From the NCBI RefSeq assembly GCF_014651015.1, contig NZ_BMWB01000017.1, forward strand, positions 1 through 64,000: a DNA stretch of 64,000 nt, in the 5' to 3' direction. This stretch comes from Streptomyces xantholiticus (lineage in GTDB: Bacteria > Actinomycetota > Actinomycetes > Streptomycetales > Streptomycetaceae). Shown one piece after another: positions 49,921 through 60,551 of this stretch (the first letter of the stretch is position 1; every line of letters begins with the position of its first letter). The notes under the pieces were generated by a model. It made no database searches. It was not told where the DNA came from and saw nothing but the letters and a program-made list of their open reading frames with translations. The translations under genes and the position numbers were made by a program.

Positions 49921-51882
49921 TCAGTCGCGGGCGGGTTCGACGGCCTCGCTGTCGATGCGGCCGTCGAGCTTGGAGACCAGTCCGGTGACCTGCCGGGCGA
50001 TGTCCGGTGCGGTCAGGCCGATCTCGGCCAGCACCTCGCCCCGGGAGGCGTGGTCGAGGAAGCGCGGCGGGATGCCGAAGTCCCGCAGCGGCACGTCCAC
50101 GCCCGCGTCGCGCAGCGCCTGGGCGATCGTGGAGCCGACTCCGCCGACGCGGCTGTTGTCCTCGACGGTGACGACCACCCGGTGCTGCTCGGCGAGCGGC
50201 GCCAGCGCCTCGTCGACGGGCTTGACCCAGCGCGGGTCGACCACGGTGGTGGAGATCCCCTGGGCGTCCAGCAGGTCGGCGATCTCCAGGCACATCGGGG
50301 CGAGGGCGCCGACGGAGACCAGCAGCACGTCGGGCCGCTCGGCCTCGTCGCGGCGCAGAACGTCCATGCCGCCGGCCTTGCCGACGGCCTTGACGGCCGG
50401 GCCGACCGCGCCCTTGGAGAAGCGGACCACGGTCGGCGCATCGTCGACCTCGACCGCCTCACGCAGCTGTGCGCGGACCTGGTCGGCGTCGCGCGGGGCG
50501 GCGATCCGCAGGCCGGGGACCACCTGGAGGATCGACATGTCCCACATGCCGTTGTGGGAGGCGCCGTCGGTGCCGGTGACGCCGGCCCGGTCCAGTACGA
50601 AGGTCACACCGCACTTGTGGAGGGCGACGTCCATCAGGACCTGGTCGAAGGCACGATTGAGGAAGGTGGCGTAGACGGCGAAGACGGGGTGCACGCCGCC
50701 GGTCGCCAGGCCCGCCGCGGAGACCGCGCCGTGCTGTTCGGCGATGCCGACGTCGTAGACCCGGTCGGGGAAGGCCTTGGCGAATTTGTCGAGGCCGACG
50801 GGCTGGAGCATCGCGGCGGTGATGGCGACGATGTCCTCGCGCTCCTTGCCGAGCTTGACCATCTCCTCACCGAAGACGGAGGTCCAGTCGAGGCCGGAGC
50901 TGGAGATGGGCAGCCCGGTGTCCGGGTGGATCTTGCCGACGGCGTGGAAGCGGTCCGCCTCGTCCTGGAGCGCGGGCTGGTAGCCACGGCCCTTCTCGGT
51001 GAGGCAGTGCACGATGACCGGGCCGCGGAAGCGCTTGGCACGGGCGAGGGCCGACTCGAGCGCCTCGATGTCGTGGCCGTCGATGGGGCCGACGTACTTC
51101 AGACCGAGGTCCTCGAACATGCCCTGGGGGGCGATGAAGTCCTTGAGGCCCTTCTTGGCACCGTGCAAGGTGCCGTACAGCGGCTTGCCGACGACGGGCG
51201 TGCGCTCGAGGAGGTCCTTGCCGCGGGCGAGGAAGCGCTCGTAGCCGTCGGTGGTGCGCAGGGTGGCCAGGTGGTTGGCGAGGCCGCCGATGGTGGGGGC
51301 GTAAGAGCGCTCGTTGTCGTTGACGACGATGACGAGCGGGCGGTCCTTGGCGGCGGCGATGTTGTTGAGCGCCTCCCAGGCCATACCGCCGGTGAGGGCC
51401 CCGTCGCCGATGACGGCGACGACATGGTCGTCCTTGTCGAGCACCTCGTTCGCCTTGGCGAGGCCGTCGGCCCAGCCGAGCACGGTGGAGGCGTGCGAGT
51501 TCTCGATGATGTCGTGTTCGGACTCGGCCTGAGAGGGGTAGCCGGACAGGCCGCCCTTCATCTTGAGCTTGGAGAAGTCCTGGCGGCCGGTCAGCAGCTT
51601 GTGGACGTAGCTCTGGTGTCCGGTGTCCCAGAGGACCTTGTCCTTCGGGGACTCGAAGACACGGTGGAGGGCGATGGTCAGCTCGACCACGCCGAGGTTG
51701 GGTCCGAGGTGTCCGCCGGTCTTGGAGACGGCGTCCACCAGGAAGGTCCGGATCTCTGCGGCCAGCTGCTCCAACTGCTCCGGGCCGAGCCGGTCCAGGT
51801 CACGCGGTCCCTTGATCCCGGACAGCAGATCCGACCCGTCGCCCACCACCCTTGAAGGACGCGCTGCGCGCGGCTGTGTCAC
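49921..51882 (-). CDS. dxs: 1-deoxy-D-xylulose-5-phosphate synthase
   Basis: 653 aa; GTG start 51882 with AGGAGG upstream. Thiamine-diphosphate enzyme condensing pyruvate and glyceraldehyde-3-phosphate, the first step of the MEP isoprenoid pathway. Motifs: GGHLGPNLGVVELTIALH, DTGHQSYVHKLLTGR, the ThDP motif GDGALTGGMAWEALNN, YVGPIDGHD, VGIAEQHGAVSAAG, and DRAGVTGTDGASHNG. The frame is open further upstream to 51984, but the GTG with its Shine-Dalgarno matches the usual N-terminus. Confidence 0.97.
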   Translation of the reverse strand: MTQPRAARPSRVVGDGSDLLSGIKGPRDLDRLGPEQLEQLAAEIRTFLVDAVSKTGGHLGPNLGVVELTIALHRVFESPKDKVLWDTGHQSYVHKLLTGRQDFSKLKMKGGLSGYPSQAESEHDIIENSHASTVLGWADGLAKANEVLDKDDHVVAVIGDGALTGGMAWEALNNIAAAKDRPLVIVVNDNERSYAPTIGGLANHLATLRTTDGYERFLARGKDLLERTPVVGKPLYGTLHGAKKGLKDFIAPQGMFEDLGLKYVGPIDGHDIEALESALARAKRFRGPVIVHCLTEKGRGYQPALQDEADRFHAVGKIHPDTGLPISSSGLDWTSVFGEEMVKLGKEREDIVAITAAMLQPVGLDKFAKAFPDRVYDVGIAEQHGAVSAAGLATGGVHPVFAVYATFLNRAFDQVLMDVALHKCGVTFVLDRAGVTGTDGASHNGMWDMSILQVVPGLRIAAPRDADQVRAQLREAVEVDDAPTVVRFSKGAVGPAVKAVGKAGGMDVLRRDEAERPDVLLVSVGALAPMCLEIADLLDAQGISTTVVDPRWVKPVDEALAPLAEQHRVVVTVEDNSRVGGVGSTIAQALRDAGVDVPLRDFGIPPRFLDHASRGEVLAEIGLTAPDIARQVTGLVSKLDGRIDSEAVEPARD

Positions 51883-52020
51883 CGTGCCTCCTTGCATTCG
51901 AGCTGCCTTCGAGCTGATCGAGTCGAAGCTGATCGTGCGTTGCCGATTGACCGAGTCTAATGTTCCGCGCACGGGCTCGGTCACAGGGCCGTGCGTTCTG
52001 TTTCAGGCCTATGACGTAGG

Positions 52021-52062
52021 CACAGCAGTGCCCGGCACCGCGGTGCGGTGCCGGGCACTGTG
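52021..52062 (-). terminator. xylFGH operon terminator
   Basis: AGTGCCCGGCACC...GGTGCCGGGCACT with outer CACAG/CTGTG pairing, starting 9 bp past the xylH stop. Confidence 0.9.
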
Positions 52063-52070
52063 TGGTGGTA

Positions 52071-53353
<1,283 letters not shown>

Positions 53354-53357
<4 letters not shown>

Positions 53358-54133
53358 TTCTGAACCTCCGCGTTGCGCGCCGCACGGCGGGTCACGGCGT
53401 TGTCCGTGGCACCGGTGATGGCGGAGATGATCTCTTCCTGCGAGGTCGACTTGACCTCGAAGATCCCGTTGTTGCGGCCCAGTCGCAGTACGGCGACCTT
53501 GTCGGCGACGGCCTTGACGTCGGCCATGTTGTGGCTGATGAGGATCACGGCGTGGCCGCGTTCCCGGAGCCGTTCCACCAGGTCGAGCACCTGCGCGGTC
53601 TGCTCGACACCGAGTGCGGCGGTGGGCTCGTCGAGAATGACGAGCTGGGGCTCGCCGAGCATCGAACGGGCGATGGCCACGGTCTGGCGCTGACCGCCGG
53701 AGAGCGAGGCGATCGGGATACGGACGCTGGGAATCCGGATCGAGAGCGTCTTGAGGAGCTCCAGGGCACGGCGCTCCATCTCGACCTCGTCGAGAACGCC
53801 GCGCTTGTGCAGCTCCCGGCCGAGGTAGAGGTTGCCGACGACGTCGATGTTGTCGCAGAGCGCGAGGTCCTGGTAGACCGTCGCGATGCCGAGGGCCTGG
53901 GCGTCGTGCGGCCGGTTGATCGCCACACGCCTGCCCTCCCATTCGATGTCGCCTTCATCGATGGGATGCACGCCGGCGATCGTCTTGACCAGCGTGGACT
54001 TTCCGGCGCCGTTGTCGCCGACGAGTGCGACCACCTCACCGGCGTGGACCTCAAGCTCTACGTCGGTGAGCGCCTGCACGGCACCGAACCGCTTGGAGAC
54101 CCCGCGCAACGCCAACACGGGCGTAGCGGACAC
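53354..54133 (-). CDS. xylG: Sugar ABC transporter ATP-binding protein, XylG type (single NBD)
   Basis: 259 aa. Walker A GDNGAGKST, Q-loop VYQDLALCDN, signature LSGGQRQ, Walker B LVILDEP, H-loop SHNMADVK. It has one nucleotide-binding domain, about half the length of E. coli XylG; this is usual for the Streptomyces homologue. GTG 54133 is chosen because GAAGGAG lies 9 nt upstream; the ATG at 54142 abuts that Shine-Dalgarno and cannot use it. xylH follows with a 4-bp overlap. Confidence 0.93.
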
Positions 54134-54437
54134 GTGAACCATCTCCTTCGCCGCCTGACCGGCGGGGATGCCGCACCGCCGGGGTGAGGCGGGGCGGAGG
54201 CTGAGCGTATGGAATGAAAATACGAAGAAACGGGCGAGCGTTCCATCCGATGCCCCGGCCCCCCGGCGGGGGCTGAAGGGAGGGGCGGGGCACCGAAAGG
54301 TTTCTGCGGGACGTCGCCACCCCGGCCGGACTCCGGCTCCGGAGGCGTCGGGACTCGCGCGTCCCGGCGCGGCGCCTCATGCCCCGGCAAGCAGCCGGAG
54401 CGCCCCGATGGGACCCGGGGGCTCCGGCGAGCTGGGC
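54134..54437 (-). promoter_or_regulatory. xylF-xylG intergenic region with attenuator-like hairpins
   Basis: 304 bp within the operon. CCGGAGCGCCCC pairs with GGGGGGCTCCGG (54395-54427) 11 bp after the xylF stop, a strong stem of about 11 pairs with one bulge. A second GC hairpin lies near 54255-54273. Such hairpins behind binding-protein genes often reduce read-through and protect the 5' mRNA, giving more XylF than XylGH. A separate xylG promoter was not recognised. Confidence 0.6.
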
Positions 54438-55550
54438 CTACTTCAGGCCGAGCTTGTCACAAGCGGCCTTCAGCTTCGCGGTGCAGATCTCCTGGACCGT
54501 GTAGACGCCGTCCTTGATGACAGTGTCCTTGATGTTGTCCTGGGTCAGCGAGACGACCGGGACGAGCACGGCCGGAACACCCTGGTTCGTGGGGCTGTCG
54601 ACCTTGGCCTTGGCGAGCGCGTCGAGCTTCTCGCCCTTGGCGAGCGCCACGGCCATCTCGGCGGCGGCCGAGGCCTCCGGGGCGTACGGCTTGTAGACGC
54701 TCATGAACTGCTCACCCGCGACGATGCGCTGCACGCCGGAGAGCTCGGCGTCCTGGCCGGTGACCGGCGGGAGCGGGGAGACACCGGCGGCCTTGAGGGC
54801 GGTGATGATGCCGCCCGCCATGCCGTCGTTCGCGGAGTAGACACCGACGATCTTGTCCTTGCCGAGGGCCGAGATCGCGGCCTCCATGTTGGCGTTGGCG
54901 TTCTCCGGCTTCCACTCCTTGGTGTCGTACTCCTTGCCGATGTTCACCTTGCCGTCGAGCTGGGAGTGGGCACCCTTCTTGAACAGCGCGGCGTTCGGGT
55001 CGGTGACCGAGCCGTTCACCATGACGACCTGGCCGTCCTTGGCCTTGTCACCCAGGGCCTCGAGCAGGGCCTTGCCCTGCACCCGGCCGACCTCTTCGTT
55101 GTCGAAGGAGGTGTAGGCGTCGATGGGGCCTTCGGCGAGGCGGTCGTAGGCGACGACCGGGATGTTGGCGTCCTTGGCCTTCTTCACGCTGTTGGCGATC
55201 GCCTTGGAGTCCACGGCGTCCAGGATCAGGGCGTCCACCTTGTTGGTGATCATGGTCTCGACCTGCTGGGACTGCTGTGTGGCGTCCTGCTTGGCGTTGG
55301 CGTAGACCACCTTCGCCTTGCCGTTCGTGAGCTCGCTGATCTTCTTCTCGATCAGCGGCTTGTCGAACTTCTCGTAACGAGCGGTCTGGTTCTCCGGAAG
55401 GAGAAGGCCGATCGTGATGTCGTCGCCCTTCTTGGGGCTCGACTCGCTCGTGCTCTCGCCCGAGTCGCCGGCCTGTCCGCAAGCGGCCAGCGATACGGCC
55501 ATCGCAGTGGCGGCGACAGCAACAGCGGCACGACGCAGATGTGCGTTCAC
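54438..55550 (-). CDS. xylF: Sugar ABC transporter substrate-binding lipoprotein, XylF type
   Basis: 370 aa; GTG start 55550 with GGGAGG upstream. Lipoprotein signal with lipobox SLAAC. Periplasmic-binding-protein type 1 fold: ITIGLLLPENQTARYEKFD, VDALILDAVDSKAIANSV, IPVVAYDRLAEGPIDAYTSF, VVMVNGSVTDPNAALF, VYSANDGMAGGIITAL and PVTGQDAELSGVQRI, characteristic of xylose-binding proteins. First gene of xylFGH; rok7B7 lies 122 bp upstream on the same strand. Confidence 0.95.
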   Translation of the reverse strand: MNAHLRRAAVAVAATAMAVSLAACGQAGDSGESTSESSPKKGDDITIGLLLPENQTARYEKFDKPLIEKKISELTNGKAKVVYANAKQDATQQSQQVETMITNKVDALILDAVDSKAIANSVKKAKDANIPVVAYDRLAEGPIDAYTSFDNEEVGRVQGKALLEALGDKAKDGQVVMVNGSVTDPNAALFKKGAHSQLDGKVNIGKEYDTKEWKPENANANMEAAISALGKDKIVGVYSANDGMAGGIITALKAAGVSPLPPVTGQDAELSGVQRIVAGEQFMSVYKPYAPEASAAAEMAVALAKGEKLDALAKAKVDSPTNQGVPAVLVPVVSLTQDNIKDTVIKDGVYTVQEICTAKLKAACDKLGLK

Positions 55551-55625
55551 GATGAGAAACCTCCCTGACGAGGCCGCGTCGCTGCGGCCGAGGTGGCTTG
55601 GAGTCAACTCGGCCCCGCCGTCAGC

Positions 55626-55638
55626 GTCAAGGAGTAAA
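55626..55638 (-). promoter_or_regulatory. Candidate Rok7B7 operator upstream of xylF
   Basis: On the minus strand TTTACTCCTTGAC fits every position of TTKAMKHSTTSAV, recalled as the predicted Rok7B7 consensus in S. coelicolor. It is part of an AAGGA-N5-TCCTT dyad about 75 bp upstream of the xylF GTG. Confidence 0.55.
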
Positions 55639-55672
55639 TCCTTAACGAGATGACAACGGTGCCATTCGTTAT

Positions 55673-56881
55673 CTAAGTGAAGGCGGGCGCGCCGACCGGC
55701 GACGCACTGTCAGACCCTTGCAAAAGTGTTGAATCACCCATTTCGCTGAGTGCGAGGGCCAGCGCACCGAGCACCTCCGCACGCCCGCCCAGAGCTCCCG
55801 GAGCCACCGAGAGCTGCCTCGCCGCACTGGGAATGGCATAGCGGGAGACGGACTCGCGGATCGGCCCCAGTACCAACTCTCCAGCCTCCGCCAGATCACC
55901 TCCGAGCACCACCCGGCTCGGGTTGAGGAGGTTGCACAGGTTCGCCACGCCGCTGCCGATGTGGCGGCCGACATCGGCCACGACACGGCGGCAGCCCGGG
56001 TCGCCCTCCCGGGCGAGCTGCACGACGCGCTCCATGGTCAATTCCGCCCCATGACTCGGCTGCAGCAGCGGCAGCACGTATCTGGCCGCGGCGAAGGTCT
56101 CCAGACAGCCTCGGTTGCCGCAGCGGCAGACCGGGCCCGACTCGTCCAGCGTGATGTGCCCGATCTCGCCGGCCGTACCGCCGGGGCCCCGGTAGATCTG
56201 ACCGTCTATGACGAGCCCGGCGCCCACACCGCTGGCCACCTTGATGTACGCCAGGTCCTTGACCCCACGGCCGCTGCCCCACACCAGCTCGCCGAGCGCG
56301 CCGAGGTTGGCGTCGTTGTCCACGTAGACCGGCACGCCCAGGCGGGCCGACAGCTCCTCGCTCGGATTGATGCCCGTCCAGCCCGGCAGGATCGCCGTGG
56401 AGCCCAGGGTGCCCGACTCCACATCGATGGGGCCCGGTACGCCGAGCCCCACGCCGACCACCTTGCCCGGGCCGATACCCGTGGCCTCGATCAGCCGGTT
56501 GACCAGCGCCTCCGCCCGGTCGAAACCCTCGGCGGACGACGCGTCCACGTCGAGCGGCTCCGCCTCTTCGGCGAGCACCTGGTGAGCGAGGTTGCCGATC
56601 GCCACGCGCAGATGCGTATGGCCGAAGTCGACGCCGATCACGATGCCGGCGTCACCACTGAGCGAGACGCTGCGGGCCCTGCGGCCGCCCGCGGAGGTGG
56701 GGGTCACCTCCACCGTGCCGCCGTCCTTCAGCTCGCGGACGATGTTGGAGACGGTGGCCGCGGAGAGGCCGGTGCTCCTCGCGATCTCCGCCTGCGTCAG
56801 CGAGCCCGCCATGCGGACTGCGCGCACGACGCGTTCGAGATTGGCCCGGTGCAGAGATGTCTGCGATCCCGGAGTCTCCAT
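55673..56881 (-). CDS. rok7B7: ROK-family transcriptional regulator
   Basis: 402 aa from ATG 56881 (GGAG 11 nt upstream; the frame is open further upstream to 56968). N-terminal winged helix (about 15-75: SLTQAEIARSTGLSAATVSN). ROK domain: GIVIGVDFGHTHLRVAIGN, GVGLGVPGPID, DNDANLGALGE and ASGVGAGLV. Structural zinc site in CRCGNRGCLE. It lies between the ngcEFG and xylFGH operons. That matches S. coelicolor Rok7B7 (SCO6008), which controls xylose uptake and affects carbon catabolite repression and antibiotics. Confidence 0.94.
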   Translation of the reverse strand: METPGSQTSLHRANLERVVRAVRMAGSLTQAEIARSTGLSAATVSNIVRELKDGGTVEVTPTSAGGRRARSVSLSGDAGIVIGVDFGHTHLRVAIGNLAHQVLAEEAEPLDVDASSAEGFDRAEALVNRLIEATGIGPGKVVGVGLGVPGPIDVESGTLGSTAILPGWTGINPSEELSARLGVPVYVDNDANLGALGELVWGSGRGVKDLAYIKVASGVGAGLVIDGQIYRGPGGTAGEIGHITLDESGPVCRCGNRGCLETFAAARYVLPLLQPSHGAELTMERVVQLAREGDPGCRRVVADVGRHIGSGVANLCNLLNPSRVVLGGDLAEAGELVLGPIRESVSRYAIPSAARQLSVAPGALGGRAEVLGALALALSEMGDSTLLQGSDSASPVGAPAFT

Positions 56882-57182
56882 TGACTCATCCACTCCTGCC
56901 CCCGGTGGGCGGCGCGACGACCGCCCCCGGCCGGGACGCCCGAAGGGCTTTGCCCGGCGTCTCTCCAACTTGTGAACTCTGAGTTCAACCTTTTCGGGCT
57001 TATTCCGTCAAGACCTTGAGCGGCGTCAAACTCCGATGAGCGCGGAGCCACGACGGAACCGGCCTGCGCCCCGTCCGGGCCGGGCGGGGCGCCCGGTGGG
57101 GGCCGCCACAGAGAAAAGCCCGTCCGCCGCGCTGGTGCGCGACGGACGGACGGGCGGGACGGAGGCGGCGGGGTGGACGTCG
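56882..57182 (-). promoter_or_regulatory. rok7B7 upstream region with perfect dyad and ngcG terminator
   Basis: 301 bp. The dyad TGAACTCTGAGTTCA (56973-56987) is a perfect 7+1+7 inverted repeat 92 bp before the rok7B7 ATG, a good autoregulatory operator candidate. An approximately 13-bp stem (CCGTCCGCCGCGC/GCGCGACGGACGG, ~57119-57149) terminates ngcG transcription 34 bp after its stop. Confidence 0.6.
57119..57149 (-). terminator. ngcEFG operon terminator hairpin
   Basis: CCGTCCGCCGCGC and GCGCGACGGACGG pair with one mismatch around a TGGT loop, 34 bp after the ngcG stop. Confidence 0.75.
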
Positions 57183-58109
57183 TTACTTGAGCGCACCCGC
57201 GGTGAGCCCGGCGACCACCTGCCGCTGGAAGATGATGTACGCCGCGAGAACCGGCAGCATCGCCATCACCAGGCCGGCGAAGAGTCCCGACCAGTCACCC
57301 TTGTACCCCTGGCTCACCGCCAGCTGGACCAGGCCCTGCGACAGGACCTTCTTGCTCTCGTCGGTGTTCAGCACCGTCGGCAGCATGTACTGGTTCCACT
57401 GGCCCAGGAAGTTGAAGATGCCGACGCTGATCAGTCCGGGCTTCGCCATCGGCAGCATCACCTGGAAGAACGTCCTGGTGTGCGACGCGCCGTCCATGAA
57501 CGCCGCTTCCGCCACCGACGAGGGCAGGGTGCGGAAGAAGGCGGTCAGGAAGAAGACCGTGAACGGCAGCGAGTAGGCGATGTAGACCAGGATCAGGCCG
57601 TGGATCGTGTTGAGCAGGGCCATGTTGTTCATGACGTAGAACAACGGGACCAGGGCCAGGATGATCGGGAAGCTCATCCCTCCGATGAAGAGGAAGTAGA
57701 GGAAACGGTTTCCGGGGAACTCGAAACGCGCCAGCACGTAGGCAGCCATCGAACCCAGCAGCAGTGTGCCGACCAGCGAGCCGCCGACCACCAGAACGGT
57801 GTTCAGGAAGTAGTCGCTCATGTGCGCCTCTGTCCAGGCGCGCGACCAGTTCTCGAAGTGCAGTGTGTCGGGGAGCGCCCACGGCGAGGTGAAGATCGAC
57901 TTGTCGTCCTTGAAGGACGTCATCACGGCCCACGCCAGCGGCATGACGACCATGAACGCCCAGAGGATCAGCATGCCGTGCGAGAAGACGTTGAGCACCT
58001 TGCCCTCGCCGCGCCTGCGCGGCGGTGGTGCCGCGCCGGCCGTCTTGGCGACGGCGCCGCCGCCGTCGCCGACCGGGACGGCGGCGGGAGGGGTTTCCGT
58101 GGTCTTCAT
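57183..58109 (-). CDS. ngcG: Carbohydrate ABC transporter permease, NgcG type
   Basis: 308 aa. Cytoplasmic Pro/Ala/Gly N-terminus, then six membrane helices. The EAA loop reads EAAFMDGASHTRTFFQVMLP. MalG-like second permease of the CUT1 transporter. It sits 2 bp after ngcF. With NgcE and NgcF it should import N-acetylglucosamine or N,N'-diacetylchitobiose, as for the S. olivaceoviridis and S. coelicolor homologues. No ATPase gene is linked; such transporters usually borrow MsiK. Confidence 0.92.
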   Translation of the reverse strand: MKTTETPPAAVPVGDGGGAVAKTAGAAPPPRRRGEGKVLNVFSHGMLILWAFMVVMPLAWAVMTSFKDDKSIFTSPWALPDTLHFENWSRAWTEAHMSDYFLNTVLVVGGSLVGTLLLGSMAAYVLARFEFPGNRFLYFLFIGGMSFPIILALVPLFYVMNNMALLNTIHGLILVYIAYSLPFTVFFLTAFFRTLPSSVAEAAFMDGASHTRTFFQVMLPMAKPGLISVGIFNFLGQWNQYMLPTVLNTDESKKVLSQGLVQLAVSQGYKGDWSGLFAGLVMAMLPVLAAYIIFQRQVVAGLTAGALK

Positions 58110-58111
58110 AG

Positions 58112-59053
58112 TCAGTACTCCAGCCGCTCGCGCCGGCCCAGCCGCATCACGATCGCCGCGAAGAGCAGCGTGACGATGAGGAGGGCGACACCGATCGTCG
58201 TTGCGTAGGCGGCCTGACCGTCACGGAAGGCCTTCTGGTACACGTACAGCGGCATCACGATGGTCGAGTAGTCGGGGCCGCCGCCGTTCGGGCCGACTGT
58301 CATGATCTGGACGACCGCGAAGGACTCCGCGCCGAGCGCGAGGATGCCCATGTACACCCAGCCGGACTGCACGGTGTCCCACAGCAGCGGCAGGGTGATC
58401 TTGAAGAAGGTCGTGATGCGGCTCGCGCCGTCGAGGAGCGCGGCCTCGTAGAAGTCGTTCGGGATGGAGGCCATTCCGGCGGAGAAGAGCACCACGAAGA
58501 ACCCGACGGTGCTCCAGATGAGGACCGCCGTCACGCACCACAGGGCCAGATCGGGATCGCCCAGCCACACCGGCTGGATGTCGTCCAGACCGACGGCTTT
58601 GAGGGCCGAGTTGATCGCACCGCTGTTGGGGTTGTAAGCGAACTGGAAGAGGAGCGCGACGATCGCGATCGAGAGGACCTGGGGGAAGAAGTACACGATC
58701 TTGTAGAAGGACGACCCGCGCACGCCGGTGATCGCTCCGGCGTTCTTGGCGTTCTTTCTGCGCCGGCCCCCCACATTGAGCATGAACGCGAAGAACAGTG
58801 CCAGGCTGAGCGTCACCAGCGGCAGCAGCAGTACGAGGATCAGGCTGTGTTGCAGCGATTTCCAGAAGACGTCGTCCTCCAGCATCCTGCTGAAGTTGTC
58901 GAAGCCGACCATCTGGAAGTCGGGGCTCAGTCCCGTCCAGTCCGTGAACGAATAGTAGATGGACTGGATGAACGGCCAGATGACGAAGAGCGCGTACAGC
59001 GTGAGGGGCAAGGCCAGGAACCCCACGATGAAACGGTACTTGCCGTGCTGCAT
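58112..59053 (-). CDS. ngcF: Carbohydrate ABC transporter permease, NgcF type
   Basis: 313 aa with six membrane helices. MalF-like start ALPLTLYALFVIWPFIQSIYYS and EAA loop EAALLDGASRITTFFKITLP. It lies 49 bp behind ngcE and 2 bp before ngcG, so the three form one operon. Confidence 0.93.
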   Translation of the reverse strand: MQHGKYRFIVGFLALPLTLYALFVIWPFIQSIYYSFTDWTGLSPDFQMVGFDNFSRMLEDDVFWKSLQHSLILVLLLPLVTLSLALFFAFMLNVGGRRRKNAKNAGAITGVRGSSFYKIVYFFPQVLSIAIVALLFQFAYNPNSGAINSALKAVGLDDIQPVWLGDPDLALWCVTAVLIWSTVGFFVVLFSAGMASIPNDFYEAALLDGASRITTFFKITLPLLWDTVQSGWVYMGILALGAESFAVVQIMTVGPNGGGPDYSTIVMPLYVYQKAFRDGQAAYATTIGVALLIVTLLFAAIVMRLGRRERLEY

Positions 59054-59102
59054 CCCTACCGACCCCGATCTTCCTGCCGCAGCCGCCGCTGGTGACGTCC
59101 GC

Positions 59103-60551
59103 TCACTGGTGCTTGTAGTGCTTGATCGAGTCGTCCTTGGCGGCCTCGTCGGCGAAGCCCTGGATCTTCTTGATCGCCTCGGCCGGGGTGAGACGGCCGG
59201 CCATCATCTCGCCGATACCGCCCACGCCGATCTTCTCCTTCTGCAGGGCGACGTACCAGTCCTGCAGGCGCGGGTTCACCACGTTCTCCCCGGCCTTGTC
59301 GAGCGCCGCTACACCGGACTTCAGACCCGGCGTCAGCTCGATGCCCCCGGTACCCCCGTTGAACGCGGTCAGCGACTTGACCTGTGAGGTGAAGTTCTTC
59401 GACGACGCCTCACTGAGCATGATGCGCAGCTGCTCCATGCCGCCGGCCGGGTTCTTGGCGTTGGCCGGGACGATGAACGGCTCACCGCCGGACGCCCACA
59501 TCGTGCCGAACGGCATCTTGTCGGAGCTGTCGATGCCGGTGGGGGCGGAGACGGCGAGGTCGAAGTCCTTGGGCATGGTCTTCGCGGCCTCGTTCTCCAC
59601 CCAGGAGCCGTTGGGGATGAAGAGCGCCTTGCCCTCGGTCCAGGCGGTCTGGGACTGGATGTGGTCCAGCCCCGGGGTGCCCCGGAGGATGTAGCCCTTC
59701 TTGGAGAGCTCGTAGTACGCCTCGAAGCAGGCCTTGACGGCCGGGTGCTTCCAGGCGTTGGGCTCGAGGTTGTCGATGGCGTCGAGGACCTCGCGGCCGC
59801 CGACCTTGGCGATCATCGGGTAGAGCGAGAACGGGATGTAGTACGGGTGCTTGCCCGCGTACGTCCAGCCCGCGATGCCCTTCTTCTTGGCCTTCTCACA
59901 GACCGCCAGCATGTCGTCCCAGGTCTCCGGGTACGTGGCGTCCAGACCGTCCAGCGCCTTCTGCGAGTACCACACGCCGTAGATCGTGTAGGCGTAGTAG
60001 AAGACCCAGACGGGCGAGCCGTCGAACTGGCCCATTTCGACGATCCCGGGCCGCAGTGTGTCGCGGACCTTCTTGCTCGGGTCGTCGATCGACGCGGCGT
60101 CGAGCAGCGGGGTGAGGTCGGCGAGCTGTTTCTTGCCGACCAGGACGCCCATGTCCATCTGCTCGGCGCCCGAGTTGTCGATGAGGTCGGGCGGGCTGCC
60201 CTGGTTGAAGCGCGGCTGCAGAACCGACTGGATCTTCTGCGTGGCGGAGAACTTGACCTTGGGGGCCTTGGGGTAGGTCTTCTCGAAGACGGCGACCGCG
60301 TCCTTGGCGTACTGCGTGCCGAAGCCACCGTCGAAAATGACGACTTCCAGCGGGGCCGTCCCATTGACCCCGAGCGGGTTCTTTGCGGTCTTCTCGCCCT
60401 TCTCGACCTTGTTCTCCGAGCCGCCGTCGCCGCTCGCGCAGGCGGAAAGGAAGCTCATCGTAGGAATCGCGAGCAGGCCGAGCGCGGCAGAACGCTTGAT
60501 CAGATCGCGACGGCCGACGCCCTCGTTGTTGTGGGCGGAGGTGGATCCCAT
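59103..60551 (-). CDS. ngcE: Carbohydrate-binding Tat-type lipoprotein, NgcE
   Basis: 482 aa; ATG 60551 with GAGG 8 nt upstream (a TTG at 60557 is too close to the Shine-Dalgarno). The N-terminus carries a twin-arginine motif GRRDLIKRS followed by a hydrophobic stretch and lipobox FLSAC, so it should be folded, Tat-exported and lipidated. Type 1 solute-binding domain: VVIFDGGFGTQYAKDAVAVF, YPETWDDMLAVCEKAKKKG, ALFIPNGSWVENEA and FGTMWASGGEPFIVPA. Homologues bind GlcNAc and chitobiose. Confidence 0.94.
   Translation of the reverse strand: MGSTSAHNNEGVGRRDLIKRSAALGLLAIPTMSFLSACASGDGGSENKVEKGEKTAKNPLGVNGTAPLEVVIFDGGFGTQYAKDAVAVFEKTYPKAPKVKFSATQKIQSVLQPRFNQGSPPDLIDNSGAEQMDMGVLVGKKQLADLTPLLDAASIDDPSKKVRDTLRPGIVEMGQFDGSPVWVFYYAYTIYGVWYSQKALDGLDATYPETWDDMLAVCEKAKKKGIAGWTYAGKHPYYIPFSLYPMIAKVGGREVLDAIDNLEPNAWKHPAVKACFEAYYELSKKGYILRGTPGLDHIQSQTAWTEGKALFIPNGSWVENEAAKTMPKDFDLAVSAPTGIDSSDKMPFGTMWASGGEPFIVPANAKNPAGGMEQLRIMLSEASSKNFTSQVKSLTAFNGGTGGIELTPGLKSGVAALDKAGENVVNPRLQDWYVALQKEKIGVGGIGEMMAGRLTPAEAIKKIQGFADEAAKDDSIKHYKHQ

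Noticed and set aside
54134..54142. ATG 54142 as xylG start
   Set aside because: It directly abuts GAAGGAG, leaving no spacing. GTG 54133 is correctly spaced.
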